A stretch of 64,000 bases of DNA from Marinovum algicola. GTDB taxonomy: Bacteria; Pseudomonadota; Alphaproteobacteria; Rhodobacterales; Rhodobacteraceae. Where the stretch lies: the NCBI RefSeq assembly GCF_900109145.1, contig NZ_FNYY01000005.1:62001-126000 (forward strand), read 5' to 3'. Within the stretch, counting starts at the first letter, position 1, and every line of letters begins with the position of its first letter. The notes under the pieces are model-generated. The model was not told where the DNA came from, searched no databases, and was given only the letters and a program-made list of their open reading frames with translations. The position numbers and the translations under genes are program-made. This document shows, piece after piece, positions 1-8,432 of the stretch.

Positions 1-2
1 AC

Positions 3-260
3 GAGGCACAGAACGCCACCTCGATGCAGATGAAGATGTTCCTGACCCGTCTGGGCGAAGGCTCGCGCATGGTGATCACCGGCGACCGCACCCAGGTCGA
101 CCTGCCGCGCGGCGTGCAATCGGGACTGGCCGATGCCGAACGGCTGCTCAAGACCATCCCCAAGATCGCCTTCAACTATTTCACCGCCAAGGACGTGGTC
201 CGCCACCCGCTGGTCGCCGCCATCATCGAGGCCTATGACAAGGATGCCGAGACGCCGTGA
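3..260 (+). CDS. phoH: PhoH family protein, C-terminal end (5' truncated by window edge)
   Basis: Only the last 85 or so residues lie in the window; the reading frame is open from base 3 to the TGA at 258-260. The segment around residues [13 protein letters not shown] and the following SGL...A..LL pattern match the end of the PhoH/YbeZ P-loop ATPase domain, a cytoplasmic nucleotide-binding protein linked to RNA metabolism and 16S rRNA maturation. The Walker A motif must lie upstream of the window. It is followed directly by ybeY, corC and lnt, the same order as ybeZ-ybeY-ybeX-lnt in E. coli, which supports the family call. Confidence 0.9.
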   Translation, partial: EAQNATSMQMKMFLTRLGEGSRMVITGDRTQVDLPRGVQSGLADAERLLKTIPKIAFNYFTAKDVVRHPLVAAIIEAYDKDAETP

Positions 261-290
261 CCGGCCGCCGGGCGGGCACCGCCCATCCGT

Positions 291-335
291 CTTCTTCTGT
301 TTGAAAATACCGCGGGGTCCGGGGCAGCGCCCCGG
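291..335 (-). repeat. Dispersed intergenic repeat, family A (copy 1)
   Basis: Lies between phoH and ybeY. Read on the minus strand it is a GGGGC-loop-GCCCC hairpin followed by GCGGTATTTTC and a CAGAAGAAG tail. Three similar elements are at 4626-4684, 30723-30777 and 41264-41318. All are intergenic and share the order hairpin, GCGGTATTT-like core, A/G-rich tail. Function unknown; it may act as a mobile-like or transcript-end repeat. Confidence 0.6.
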
Positions 336-346
336 CGATCAGCCAT

Positions 347-871
347 ATGCTCACCGAAACCATCTTCGAAGACGACCGCTGGCAGGAGGCCGGCCTCGAG
401 ACGCTGGCCGAAACCGCCGCGGCGACGACTCTGGCGCATCTCGGCCACAGGGCGGCGGAATACGAGATTGCCGTTCTGGCCTGTGACGACGCCCGCATCG
501 CCGTGCTCAACGCCGATTTCCGCGGCAAGCCCCGGCCCACCAATGTGCTGAGCTGGCCCGAAGAGGATCTGGCCCCCGAAGCGGCGGGCGCCGCGCCCGA
601 GGCGCCGGAACCGGGCGACGAAGCCGATCCGCATCACCTCGGCGATGTCGCCATCGCCTGGGAGACTTGCCAGCGCGAGGCGGCAGAGCAGGACAAGCCA
701 TTTGCCGCTCATGTCACCCATCTGATGGTGCATGGGGTGTTACATTTGCTCGGGTTTGACCATATCCGCGACAAGGATGCCACTGTGATGGAGGCACATG
801 AACGTGCCATACTTGGCAAACTGGGTATTTCAGACCCATATAGGAGCGATCAGGGCCCGTCAGGCCCGTAA
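347..871 (+). CDS. ybeY: Endoribonuclease YbeY (rRNA maturation factor)
   Basis: YbeY is a zinc-dependent single-strand endoribonuclease needed for 16S rRNA 3' end processing and 70S ribosome quality control. The diagnostic zinc motif H-x3-H-x5-H is seen as HGVLHLLGFDH, with ligands H129, H133 and H139. The protein is 174 residues, slightly longer than the usual 150-170 because of an Ala/Pro/Glu-rich insert at about residues 75-97 ahead of the HHLGDV segment. It lies 86 bp after phoH, and its stop is only 11 bp from the next ATG, so phoH-ybeY-corC-lnt probably form one operon. Confidence 0.95.
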   Translation: MLTETIFEDDRWQEAGLETLAETAAATTLAHLGHRAAEYEIAVLACDDARIAVLNADFRGKPRPTNVLSWPEEDLAPEAAGAAPEAPEPGDEADPHHLGDVAIAWETCQREAAEQDKPFAAHVTHLMVHGVLHLLGFDHIRDKDATVMEAHERAILGKLGISDPYRSDQGPSGP

Positions 872-882
872 CGGACAGATTG

Positions 883-1806
883 ATGGACGACATAGACCCC
901 AGCTCTAAGGCAGCGCAACGCGCGCTTCCCGACCTCGACACAGACACACCCCAGCGTCCCGGCCTCTTTGGCAGGATGTTCCAGGTGTTGCGCCCGTCGG
1001 ACACCGACGAAGCGGCAGACCTTCGCGCCAACCTCCCGGCGCCGCTGCCACAGACCCACGGCATGATCAACCTCCGCCGCCTCGCGGTCGAGGACGTGGC
1101 CATCCCCAAGGCCGATATCGTCGCCGTGCCGATCACCATCACCCGCGACGATCTTGTCGATGTCTTTCGCGACAGCGGCTTGTCGCGGCTGCCGGTGTAC
1201 AACGGCACGCTCGACACGCCCGTCGGCATGGTCCACCTCAAGGATTTTGCCCTCAAGCACGGTTTCAACGGCAAGGGCGGGCGTTTCTCGCTCAAGGCGA
1301 TGCTGCGGCCGCTGCTCTATGTGCCGCCTTCGATGCCGATCGGCGTGCTGCTCACCAAGATGCAGGCCGAGCGTCGCCACATGGCGCTGGTGATCGACGA
1401 ATACGGCGGCGTCGACGGGTTGGTGACGATCGAGGACCTGATCGAACAGGTGATCGGCGAGATCGAGGACGAACACGATCTCGACGAGGACAAGCTCTGG
1501 ACGGTAGAGAAATCCGGCACCTACCTGGCCCTGGCCAAGACCCCGCTGGATGAGTTCCAGGCCGAGATCGGCATGGATCTCACCGCTACCGACGAGGTCG
1601 ACGCCGAAGAGATCGACACCCTCGGCGGGCTGGTTTTCGTGCTGGCCGGCCATGTGCCGGCGCGCGGCGAGATGGTGCCGCATCCCGACGGGCCCGAATT
1701 CGAGGTGGTGGACGCCGATCCGCGCCGCATCAAGCGGCTGCGGGTGCGGCTCCAGGCGCTGGCGCGAAACGGTGTGGATCAGACCCCCGTCGCGGACGCC
1801 TCCTAG
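883..1806 (+). CDS. corC: CorC/HlyC-type CBS-domain protein
   Basis: A 307-residue cytoplasmic protein with two CBS domains at about residues 70-190 and a C-terminal CorC_HlyC (transporter-associated) domain. The conserved segment ALVIDEYGGVDGLVTIEDL ends the second CBS domain. No membrane segments are seen, so it is the short CorC/YbeX type rather than the long DUF21 hemolysin type. Family members bind adenine nucleotides and are linked to magnesium/cobalt efflux; YbeX has also been linked to ribosome metabolism, which fits the ybeY neighbour. The ATG at 883 is preferred; an in-frame TTG at 880 directly precedes it. The stop is 2 bp before the lnt start. Confidence 0.9.
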   Translation: MDDIDPSSKAAQRALPDLDTDTPQRPGLFGRMFQVLRPSDTDEAADLRANLPAPLPQTHGMINLRRLAVEDVAIPKADIVAVPITITRDDLVDVFRDSGLSRLPVYNGTLDTPVGMVHLKDFALKHGFNGKGGRFSLKAMLRPLLYVPPSMPIGVLLTKMQAERRHMALVIDEYGGVDGLVTIEDLIEQVIGEIEDEHDLDEDKLWTVEKSGTYLALAKTPLDEFQAEIGMDLTATDEVDAEEIDTLGGLVFVLAGHVPARGEMVPHPDGPEFEVVDADPRRIKRLRVRLQALARNGVDQTPVADAS

Positions 1807-1808
1807 CG

Positions 1809-3356
1809 ATGCCGGCAGCTCCGGCACATGGCGTGGCGCAGGGCCTGGCCCGAGGGCTTCGCCGGCATCCCTGGCGTCAGCGGCTCTGCGCCGCCTTGCT
1901 GGGCGCGCTTGCCGCCACCGGCCTGGCGCCTCTGGGCTGGGCGGCGCTGGGCTTTGTCGCGCTGATCGGCCTTTTCGCCCTCTCCGGCGAGCCGATGGCG
2001 CCGCGCCGGGCGGCCGTCCTCGGCTGGTTCGCCGGCACCGGCTATTTCGCCGCCGGGCTGAACTGGATCGTCGAACCTTTTCTCGTCGAGCCCGAGATCT
2101 ACGGCTGGATGGCACCCTTCGGCCTGATCGGCCTTGCCGGCGGACTGGCGCTGTTCAGGGCGCTGGCCTTCTGGGGCGCGGCGCGGCTGGGCGGCGGGCC
2201 GTTGCGCCTTGCCCTCGGGCTGGCCGCTGTGGAGTTGGCGCGGGGCTATGTTCTGACCGGTTTTCCCTGGGCGCTGCCGGGCTATATCTGGACCGAGACG
2301 GTTTTTGCCCAGCTGGCGGCCTGGATCGGCCCCTACGGCCTGACGGCCCTGACCCTTGCCATGGCGGCCCTGCCGGTCTGGCTCTGGCAGCGCCTCACGG
2401 TCTCGCTGCCGCTGCTCAAGGCCGGTCGGGTCTTCGGTCTCACCGTCGGGCTGGGCACGCTGCTGTGGTATGCGGCGGTGACACTTGATGCCCGGGTGCT
2501 GCCAGAGACCCCCGAGACGGCGCCGGTGCTGCGTCTGATCCAGCCCAATGCACCGCAGGACCAGAAATGGGATCCCGACATGATCCCGGTCTTTTTCAAC
2601 CGCATGGTGGCATTTTCGGCCGAGGGCCCACGGCCCGATCTGATCCTCTGGCCGGAAAGCGCGGTGCCGGTGCTGCTCGAGGATGCGGCGCCGACGCTGG
2701 CCTATATTTCCGAGCAGGTGGGGGGTGTGCCGCTGCTGCTGGGCATCCAGCGGGCCGAGGGGCGGGCGTTCTACAACTCCGCCGTGCTGGCGGACGCAGA
2801 GGGCCGTGCCGGGCAGGTCTATGACAAGCATCACCTGGTGCCGTTCGGAGAATACATGCCCTTTCCCGGCTTCTGGCAGCGTCTCGGCATCACCGGTCTC
2901 GCCGCGCGGGTCGAGAGCGGCTATGCGGCGGGCCCCGGTCCGGCGTTGCTCGACCTCGGCTTTGCCCGGGCCTTGCCTCTGATTTGCTACGAGGCGGTCT
3001 TTCCGCAATATGCCCGCTACCGGCCGCGCCCGGATGTGCTGATCCAGCTCACCAATGACGCCTGGTTCGGCGCCCATACCGGGCCCTATCAGCATCTGGC
3101 ACAGGCAAGGATGCGCGCCATCGAGACCGGGCTGCCGCTGGTGCGCGCGGCCAATACCGGCGTCTCGGCGGTGATCGACGCCAAGGGGCGCATCGTCGAG
3201 GCGCTGCCGCTGAACGCGGCCGGCTATTTCGACGCGGCACTGCCGCCCGCGCTGCCACCCACGCCTTATGCCCGGACGGGCGACATGCCGCTGCTGGTGT
3301 TGCTGATTGCTCTCGGCCTAGCCGCAATCGCACGGCGCCGGCGCATTCCTGGTTGA
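1809..3356 (+). CDS. lnt: Apolipoprotein N-acyltransferase
   Basis: Lnt transfers an acyl chain from phospholipid to the N-terminal cysteine of diacylglyceryl-lipoproteins, the last step of lipoprotein maturation in the inner membrane. The 515-residue protein has an N-terminal block of about six hydrophobic segments (residues about 30-220), a nitrilase-like periplasmic domain (about 235-480) and a final membrane helix. The nitrilase triad is visible: E283 in LWPESAVP, K340 in YDKHHLVPFGEY and C393 in ICYEAVFP. Length matches the family. It directly follows corC (2-bp gap) and is the last gene before the riboswitch-controlled metK. Confidence 0.96.
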   Translation: MPAAPAHGVAQGLARGLRRHPWRQRLCAALLGALAATGLAPLGWAALGFVALIGLFALSGEPMAPRRAAVLGWFAGTGYFAAGLNWIVEPFLVEPEIYGWMAPFGLIGLAGGLALFRALAFWGAARLGGGPLRLALGLAAVELARGYVLTGFPWALPGYIWTETVFAQLAAWIGPYGLTALTLAMAALPVWLWQRLTVSLPLLKAGRVFGLTVGLGTLLWYAAVTLDARVLPETPETAPVLRLIQPNAPQDQKWDPDMIPVFFNRMVAFSAEGPRPDLILWPESAVPVLLEDAAPTLAYISEQVGGVPLLLGIQRAEGRAFYNSAVLADAEGRAGQVYDKHHLVPFGEYMPFPGFWQRLGITGLAARVESGYAAGPGPALLDLGFARALPLICYEAVFPQYARYRPRPDVLIQLTNDAWFGAHTGPYQHLAQARMRAIETGLPLVRAANTGVSAVIDAKGRIVEALPLNAAGYFDAALPPALPPTPYARTGDMPLLVLLIALGLAAIARRRRIPG

Positions 3357-3379
3357 CCTTGCCCCCGACGCGGCATAGC
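3353..3379 (+). promoter_or_regulatory. Possible metK promoter
   Basis: A TTGACC hexamer overlaps the lnt stop codon, and CATAGC follows after 15 bp. A start about 7 bp downstream would put the transcript's 5' end just ahead of the riboswitch fold at 3394. The -10 match is poor and the spacing short, so this is only a suggestion. Confidence 0.3.
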
Positions 3380-3393
3380 GCGTCAATTCATTC

Positions 3394-3440
3394 GGGCGTC
3401 ACAACGGCTTCCTGGCGTGACGCCGGCAATCAATGGAGCA
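3394..3440 (+). promoter_or_regulatory. SAM/SAH riboswitch upstream of metK
   Basis: A 7-bp stem GGCGTCA (3395-3401) / TGACGCC (3418-3424) encloses the loop CAACGGCTTCCTGGCG, and ATGGAGCA follows at 3433-3440. This matches the conserved SAM/SAH riboswitch pattern as I recall it (CACAACGGCUUCCUGGCGUG plus AUUGGAGCA), a small H-type pseudoknot class reported mainly from Rhodobacterales upstream of metK. The loop UUCC can pair with the GGAG at 3434-3437, which is the Shine-Dalgarno sequence 9 bases before the metK ATG at 3447. Ligand binding would stabilise this pairing and block translation, giving feedback control of SAM synthesis. Confidence 0.9.
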
Positions 3441-3446
3441 ATCCCA

Positions 3447-4613
3447 ATGTCTCGTCAGAACTACATTTTTACCTCCGAGTCCGTCTCGGAAGGGCACCCC
3501 GACAAGGTCTGTGATCGGATCTCGGACGCCGTGCTCGACGCGCTGCTGGCCGAAGATGCGATGGCCCGTGTCGCCTGCGAAACCTTCGCCACCTCAGGGC
3601 TTGTCGTCATCGGCGGCGAGGTCGGTCTGACCGATCAGGAATTGCTCAAGAACTACATGGGCCGGATCGGCCAGATCGCCCGTGACTGCATCCGCGACAT
3701 CGGCTACGAGCAGGAGAAGTTCCACTGGAACACCTGCCACGTGCTGAACTTCCTGCACGAGCAATCGGCGCACATTGCGCAAGGTGTCGACAAGGACGGG
3801 GCCGGCGACCAGGGCATCATGTTCGGTTATGCCGCCAACGAGACGCCCGAGCTGATGCCGGCGCCGATCCAATACGCCCATGCCATCCTGCGCCGGCTGA
3901 CCGAGGCGCGCAAATCCGGCGATGAGCCGACCCTGCGCCCGGACGCGAAATCGCAGATCTCGGTGCGTTATGAAGACGGCAAGCCGGTGGGCGTGACCTC
4001 GATCGTGCTGTCGACCCAGCACGAGAGCGAATACCAGAAATCCGCCGACATCCGCGCCATCGTCGAGCCCTACATCCGCGAAGTGCTGCCCGCCGACTGG
4101 ATCACCGAGGAAACCGAATGGTGGGTCAATCCGACCGGCACCTTCGTGATCGGCGGCCCGGATGGGGACGCCGGCCTCACCGGCCGCAAGATCATCGTCG
4201 ACACCTATGGCGGCGCCGCCCCGCACGGCGGCGGCGCGTTCTCCGGCAAGGATCCGACCAAGGTGGACCGTTCGGCGGCTTATGCCGCGCGCTACGTCGC
4301 CAAGAACGTCGTCGCGGCCGGTCTGGCCGACAAGTGCAACGTGCAGCTCTCCTATGCCATCGGCGTGGCCAAGCCGCTGTCGATCTATGTCGACACCTTT
4401 GGCACCGAAAAGGCCGATGTCGAGGCAATCGAACGGGCGATCCCCAAGGTGATGGACCTCACGCCGCGCGGCATCCGCGAGCACCTTGACCTCGCCAAGC
4501 CGATCTATGCCCGCACCGCGGCTTATGGCCACTTCGGCCGCGAGCCGGAGGCCGACGGCGGCTTCAGCTGGGAAAAGACCGATCTGGTCGAGGCGCTGAA
4601 GAAAGAGATCTGA
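3447..4613 (+). CDS. metK: S-adenosylmethionine synthetase (methionine adenosyltransferase)
   Basis: MetK makes S-adenosylmethionine from methionine and ATP. Signature motifs are clear: GHPDK at residues 16-20, [12 protein letters not shown] in the first third, and the glycine-rich [19 protein letters not shown] loop. At 388 residues it has the usual length. The ATG at 3447 is chosen because it follows the GGAG ribosome-binding site inside the SAM/SAH riboswitch; an in-frame GTG at 3417 would lie inside the riboswitch stem and is rejected. Regulation is therefore translational feedback by SAM/SAH. A terminator-like hairpin follows at 4680-4701, so metK is probably transcribed alone or at the end of the lnt transcript. 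Confidence 0.98.
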   Translation: MSRQNYIFTSESVSEGHPDKVCDRISDAVLDALLAEDAMARVACETFATSGLVVIGGEVGLTDQELLKNYMGRIGQIARDCIRDIGYEQEKFHWNTCHVLNFLHEQSAHIAQGVDKDGAGDQGIMFGYAANETPELMPAPIQYAHAILRRLTEARKSGDEPTLRPDAKSQISVRYEDGKPVGVTSIVLSTQHESEYQKSADIRAIVEPYIREVLPADWITEETEWWVNPTGTFVIGGPDGDAGLTGRKIIVDTYGGAAPHGGGAFSGKDPTKVDRSAAYAARYVAKNVVAAGLADKCNVQLSYAIGVAKPLSIYVDTFGTEKADVEAIERAIPKVMDLTPRGIREHLDLAKPIYARTAAYGHFGREPEADGGFSWEKTDLVEALKKEI

Positions 4614-4625
4614 GACGACGGGTAC

Positions 4626-4684
4626 GGGGGGCTTTGCCCCCCGGCCTGCGGCCTTCCGCCGAGGATACTATCGAACAGAAAAAG
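4626..4684 (+). repeat. Dispersed intergenic repeat, family A (copy 2)
   Basis: A GGGGGG-CTTT-GCCCCCC hairpin at about 4626-4642 is followed by GGCCTGCGGCC and then GAGGATACTATCGAACAGAAAAAG. The order and spacing match the copy at 30723-30777, though the core is diverged (GAGGATACT instead of GCGGTATTT). The tail runs into the terminator-like hairpin behind metK. Confidence 0.5.
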
Positions 4685-4701
4685 AGCCCTGCGGCTCTTT
4701 T
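4680..4701 (+). terminator. Rho-independent terminator after metK
   Basis: AAAAGAGCC (4680-4688), loop CTGC, GGCTCTTTT (4693-4701): a 9-bp perfect stem with an A-tract on the 5' side and a T-tract on the 3' side. It could work in both orientations. It sits only 21 bp before the start of the next gene, so that gene either needs read-through or a promoter overlapping this region. Confidence 0.7.
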
Positions 4702-4722
4702 GTGACAGCCGGGGCGCACGCG

Positions 4723-5181
4723 ATGACACGCATTGAATATTCCGAGATTTCCAAGACGCTTGCCTCCTTGACCGAAGGGGAAAGCGACGAGGTCGCGCTC
4801 ATGGCGACAATGGCCTGCGAGCTGCATCACGCCGACGACCGCTTTGACTGGACCGGATTCTACCGCGTGACCGGGCCGGAGGTGCTCAAGATCGGGCCTT
4901 ATCAGGGCGGCCATGGCTGCCTGACCATTCCATTTTCGCGCGGGGTCTGTGGTGCGGCGGCGCGGACCGGCGAGGTGCAGCTTGTCGAGGATGTGGAGGA
5001 TTTTTCCGGCCACATCGCCTGCGCCACGTCGACCCGGTCGGAAATCGTGTTGCCGGTCTGGCGCGGCGATGGCCGGCTGATCGGCGTGCTCGACATCGAC
5101 AGCGACCGGCCGGCGGCCTTCACGCAAGCGGATGCCCGGGGATTGGCCGGCCTGCTGACGCAGGTTTTCGGCCAAGTCTGA
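4723..5181 (+). CDS. msrC: Free methionine (R)-sulfoxide reductase (GAF domain)
   Basis: A 152-residue single GAF-domain protein of the fRMsr/YebR family, which reduces free L-methionine-(R)-sulfoxide with thioredoxin. The three redox cysteines are present with exactly the family spacing: C66 (GHGCLTI), C76 (GVCGAA) and C100 (GHIACA), corresponding to C84/C94/C118 of the E. coli enzyme as I recall its numbering, with C100 as the catalytic one. The ATG at 4723 is preferred over an in-frame GTG at 4702 that abuts the terminator. Its place next to metK suggests a methionine-recovery role, and trxB (23.8 kb) could supply reduced thioredoxin. Confidence 0.88.
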   Translation: MTRIEYSEISKTLASLTEGESDEVALMATMACELHHADDRFDWTGFYRVTGPEVLKIGPYQGGHGCLTIPFSRGVCGAAARTGEVQLVEDVEDFSGHIACATSTRSEIVLPVWRGDGRLIGVLDIDSDRPAAFTQADARGLAGLLTQVFGQV

Positions 5182-5196
5182 GCGCCGCAGCGCGGC

Positions 5197-5239
5197 GTGA
5201 AATTTTCTTGCGAAATTTCACGACTCGGTTCACCGTGAA
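5197..5239. promoter_or_regulatory. Paired TTCAC/GTGAA inverted repeats upstream of the XRE-cupin gene
   Basis: Two symmetric elements lie close together. GTGAAATTT (5197-5205) and AAATTTCAC (5213-5221) form a perfect 9-bp inverted repeat with a 7-bp spacer, and TTCACCGTGAA (5229-5239) is a perfect palindrome around a central C. A further TTTTCAC follows near 5253. The shared GTGAA half-site, 45-90 bp upstream of a DNA-binding protein gene, suggests operators for autoregulation. The first repeat could also be a weak terminator for msrC. Confidence 0.45.
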
Positions 5240-5284
5240 AAACAGGCCCGGATTTTCACCGGGATCGTTCGCACGGGAAGGCCG

Positions 5285-5854
5285 ATGGACCATCACAGCA
5301 CCAACAGTCAGAGCCTCGGGGCCGACCTGCGCGCTCTTCGCCGGGCGCGGGGGCTGACGCTGGCCGAACTGGCGGCGCGGCTCGAAAGGTCGGTGGGCTG
5401 GCTGAGCCAGGTCGAACGCGATCTCTCGGAGCCTTCGATCGACGATCTGCGCCAGATCGGCGCGGTGCTTGAGGCGCCGATCTCGATGTTGTTCGGCCAT
5501 ACGCCGATTCCCGCCGAAGAAGCCGGCCTGGTGGTGCGCCGCGATGCCCGGCGGCGGCTGGGTTCCGGCGCGGCCGGGCTGGTGGAAGAGCTGCTCTCGC
5601 CCGATCTGACCGATGATTTCGAGATGGTGCATTCCACCTTTCTGCCCCGAAGCGAGATCGGCGAGACCGTCCGCCGCCCGACCCAGGAGGTGGGGTATCT
5701 GATCACCGGCAGGCTCGATCTCGAGATCGGCGCGCGCCGCTTCACGCTGGAGCCGGGCGACAGCTTTCGCATCCGCGGCGAGCCGTTTCGCTGGATCAAC
5801 CCCTATGACGAGCCGGCGGTGGCAATCTGGGTGATTGCCCCGCCGGTCTACTGA
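5285..5854 (+). CDS. XRE-family transcriptional regulator with cupin domain
   Basis: 189 residues: an N-terminal helix-turn-helix of the XRE/HTH_3 type (about residues 10-65, with LGADLRALRRARGLTLAELA and the recognition part SVGWLSQVERDLSEPSI), then a C-terminal cupin_2 domain (about 115-187, with GYLITGRLDLEIG and LEPGDSF). Such regulators sense a small ligand in the cupin and usually control the adjacent catabolic operon. Here the next genes, in the same direction and 24 bp away, are the GcvT-type dehydrogenases and a homocysteine methyltransferase, so it probably responds to a methylated amine or related compound. GTGAA-type inverted repeats upstream may be its own sites. Confidence 0.88.
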   Translation: MDHHSTNSQSLGADLRALRRARGLTLAELAARLERSVGWLSQVERDLSEPSIDDLRQIGAVLEAPISMLFGHTPIPAEEAGLVVRRDARRRLGSGAAGLVEELLSPDLTDDFEMVHSTFLPRSEIGETVRRPTQEVGYLITGRLDLEIGARRFTLEPGDSFRIRGEPFRWINPYDEPAVAIWVIAPPVY

Positions 5855-5878
5855 AACCGACAAGCACAGGACCGAACC

Positions 5879-8314
5879 ATGAGCGATTTTCCCACCCAGG
5901 CCCGCGTGGTCATCATCGGCGGCGGCGCCGTCGGCGCCTCTTGCGCCTATCACATCGCCAAGGAGGGCTGGGAGGTTGTGCTATTGGAAAAGAACGAGCT
6001 GACCGCCGGCAGCACCTGGCATGCGGCGGGCAATTGCCCGAACTTCTCCACCTCCTGGGCGGTGATGAACATGCAGCGCTATTCGCTGGAGCTCTATCGC
6101 CGCCTGTCGGACGAGGTGGATTACCCGATGAATTATCATGTCACCGGCTCGATCCGGCTGGGGCACGGCAAGGAACGGGTGATGGAGTTCGAGCGCGCGT
6201 GCAGCATGGGCAACTATCAGGGCCTCTCGCTCGAGATGATGCAGGTCTCTGACCTAAAAGACCGCTATCCCTTCATGGAAACCCACGATCTGGCGGGCGC
6301 GCTCTATGATCCGGACGACGGCGATATCGATCCGGCACAGCTCACCCAGGCCTTGGCGCGCGGCGCTCGCCAGGCCGGGGCGCGGATCGAACGGTTCTGC
6401 CCGGCCACCGGTGTGAGCCGCAGCAACGACCAGTGGGTCGTGCACACCGACAAGGGCGACATCACCTGCGAAAAGGTGGTGAACGCCGCCGGTTACTATG
6501 CCCAGCGGGTGGGGGAATGGTTCAAACCCTATGGCGGGCGCAGCGTGCCGATGACGGTAATGAGCCACCAGTATTTCCTCACCGAGCCGGTGGCCGAGCT
6601 CGAGGCCTGGTCGCAGGAGAACGGCAAGCTGCCGCTCCTGCGCGACGTCGACAGCTCGTATTACCTGCGGCAGGAGAAATTCGGTCTCAACCTCGGCCCC
6701 TACGAGCGCAACTGCAAGGCGCATTGGGTCACGCCCGACGATCCGATGCCCGAGGATTTCTCGTTCCAGCTCTACCCTGACGATCTCGAACGGCTGGAAT
6801 GGTATATCGAGGACGCCATGGCGCGGGTGCCCCTTCTCGGGCAATCCGGTGTCGGCCGCGTCATCAACGGGCCGATCCCCTATACCCCCGACGGGCTGCC
6901 GCTGATCGGCCCGATGCCCGGCGTGCCGGAGGCTTATGAGGCCTGCGTCTTCACCTTCGGCATCACCCAGGCGGGGGGCGCCGGCAAGGTGCTGGCGGAA
7001 TGGGTCACCGAGGGCCAGACCGAATGGGACATGTGGGCCGTCGATCCGCGCCGTTTCACCGATTACGCCGATCCGGCATATTGCCAGGCCAAGGCGATGG
7101 AGGTCTATGGCCACGAATATGCCATGCATTTCCCGCATCATCGCTGGCCCGCCGCACCCGACCGCAAGCTGTCGCCGTTGCATGGCCGGTTGCAAGCGGC
7201 GGGGGCGGTCTTTGGCGATTACAACGGCTGGGAACGGGCGAACTGGTTTGCCAAACCCGGCGACGACACCTCCGAAGAGGCCACCCACACCTGGGCCCGC
7301 TCCGGCCCCTGGGCGCCGCGGGTGCAGGAGGAATGCGAGGCGGTGCGCGATCACTGCGGCATTCTCGCGATTTCGGGCTTCACCCGGCTCAAGGTCGAGG
7401 GCCCCGGCGCGCGGGATTACGTCGACAGTCTCACCGCCTCGCGGATGCCTGGCGAAGGCCGGGTCGGGCTTTGCTATTTCCCCGATGGACGCGGCCGGAT
7501 CCTGACCGAAATGACGGCAATGGTGCACGGGCCCGATGACGTCGGGCTGATCACCGCAGCGGTGGCGCAATGGCACGACGCCGAGCTGCTCTGGCGGCAG
7601 GCGCCCGAAGGCATCACCGTGACCGATCATTCCGACGCGGTCGAATGCCTGCTGGTCACCGGCCCGAAGGCGCGCGAGATCCTCGGGCCGCTCACCGATC
7701 ACGACCTGACGAAACCCTGGCTTTCGGCCAGTTTCGAAGGCCAGGTCGCGGGCAGGCCCTGCGCCTTGCTCCGGGTTTCCTTCGCCGGCGAACTGGGCTG
7801 GGAAATCCACTGCGCCACCGAGGACGCGCCGGCGATCTGGGATGCCGTTACCGAAGCCGAGGCAAAGCCCTTCGGCATGTTCGCCCTCAACGCCCTGCGG
7901 CTGGAAAAGGGCTATCGGGCGTGGAAGGGCGATCTGTCGACCGATTACACCCTGCTCGAAGGCGGGCTGGACCGCTTTATCGACTGGTCCAAGGAGTTTC
8001 CCGGCAAGGCAGCCCTGGCGGCTGAGAAACAGCAGGGTCCGGTCAAAGGCTGCGTCTCGCTGCAAATCGATGCCGGGGAATGCGACGCGCCTTACATGGC
8101 GACCCTGTGGAAAGGCGACGAAGTGGTCGGCGAGGTCACCTCGGGCGACTGGGGTCATCGGGTCGGCGGCTCGGTCGCGCTGGCGATGCTGCGCAGCGAT
8201 CTGACCGCGCCAGGCAGCGAGATCGAAGTCGATATTTTCGGCACACGTTGTCCCGCCCGGGTCCACCCGGTCGGCGGCCTCTGGGACCCCAGGAACGAAA
8301 GAATCCGCGCATGA
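5879..8314 (+). CDS. FAD-dependent oxidoreductase/GcvT fusion (dimethylglycine/sarcosine dehydrogenase-like)
   Basis: 811 residues in the dimethylglycine dehydrogenase architecture: N-terminal DAO FAD domain (about 1-370; dinucleotide motif VVIIGGGAVGASCAY near residue 10 and TWHAAG, the region that holds the covalent FAD histidine in mitochondrial DMGDH), an FAO_M linker, then a GcvT aminomethyltransferase domain (about 440-700) and a GcvT C-terminal barrel (about 715-805). Such enzymes oxidise an N-methyl group and pass the formaldehyde unit to tetrahydrofolate. The segment after WHAAG (NCPNFSTSWAVM) differs from the downstream paralogue at 9406-11853, so the substrates may differ. RBS AGGA lies 8 bp before the ATG. 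Exact substrate cannot be read from sequence. Confidence 0.87.
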   Translation: MSDFPTQARVVIIGGGAVGASCAYHIAKEGWEVVLLEKNELTAGSTWHAAGNCPNFSTSWAVMNMQRYSLELYRRLSDEVDYPMNYHVTGSIRLGHGKERVMEFERACSMGNYQGLSLEMMQVSDLKDRYPFMETHDLAGALYDPDDGDIDPAQLTQALARGARQAGARIERFCPATGVSRSNDQWVVHTDKGDITCEKVVNAAGYYAQRVGEWFKPYGGRSVPMTVMSHQYFLTEPVAELEAWSQENGKLPLLRDVDSSYYLRQEKFGLNLGPYERNCKAHWVTPDDPMPEDFSFQLYPDDLERLEWYIEDAMARVPLLGQSGVGRVINGPIPYTPDGLPLIGPMPGVPEAYEACVFTFGITQAGGAGKVLAEWVTEGQTEWDMWAVDPRRFTDYADPAYCQAKAMEVYGHEYAMHFPHHRWPAAPDRKLSPLHGRLQAAGAVFGDYNGWERANWFAKPGDDTSEEATHTWARSGPWAPRVQEECEAVRDHCGILAISGFTRLKVEGPGARDYVDSLTASRMPGEGRVGLCYFPDGRGRILTEMTAMVHGPDDVGLITAAVAQWHDAELLWRQAPEGITVTDHSDAVECLLVTGPKAREILGPLTDHDLTKPWLSASFEGQVAGRPCALLRVSFAGELGWEIHCATEDAPAIWDAVTEAEAKPFGMFALNALRLEKGYRAWKGDLSTDYTLLEGGLDRFIDWSKEFPGKAALAAEKQQGPVKGCVSLQIDAGECDAPYMATLWKGDEVVGEVTSGDWGHRVGGSVALAMLRSDLTAPGSEIEVDIFGTRCPARVHPVGGLWDPRNERIRA

Positions 8315-8411
8315 CCGATCCGGCCTTTCTTTTGTGTCCAATTGCCCTCGGGAGGGCCCTCGCGCGCGGGGACAGAGGCAGCGCCGCAGAATGCCCGGCC
8401 TGCCGCACCCA

Positions 8412-8428
8412 CCCCGGCCGGGGCGTGG
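8412..8428. repeat. Short palindromic repeat CCCCGGCCGGGGCGTGG
   Basis: The 17-mer at 8412-8428 recurs exactly at 15979-15995 in the cycA/idi gap. It is related to the GC-rich palindromes of family B. It sits just before the methyltransferase start. Confidence 0.5.
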
Positions 8429-8432
8429 CACG

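Noticed and set aside
3417-3446. GTG at 3417 as a longer metK start
   Set aside because: It lies inside the riboswitch stem and adds non-conserved residues; ATG 3447 has the GGAG site.
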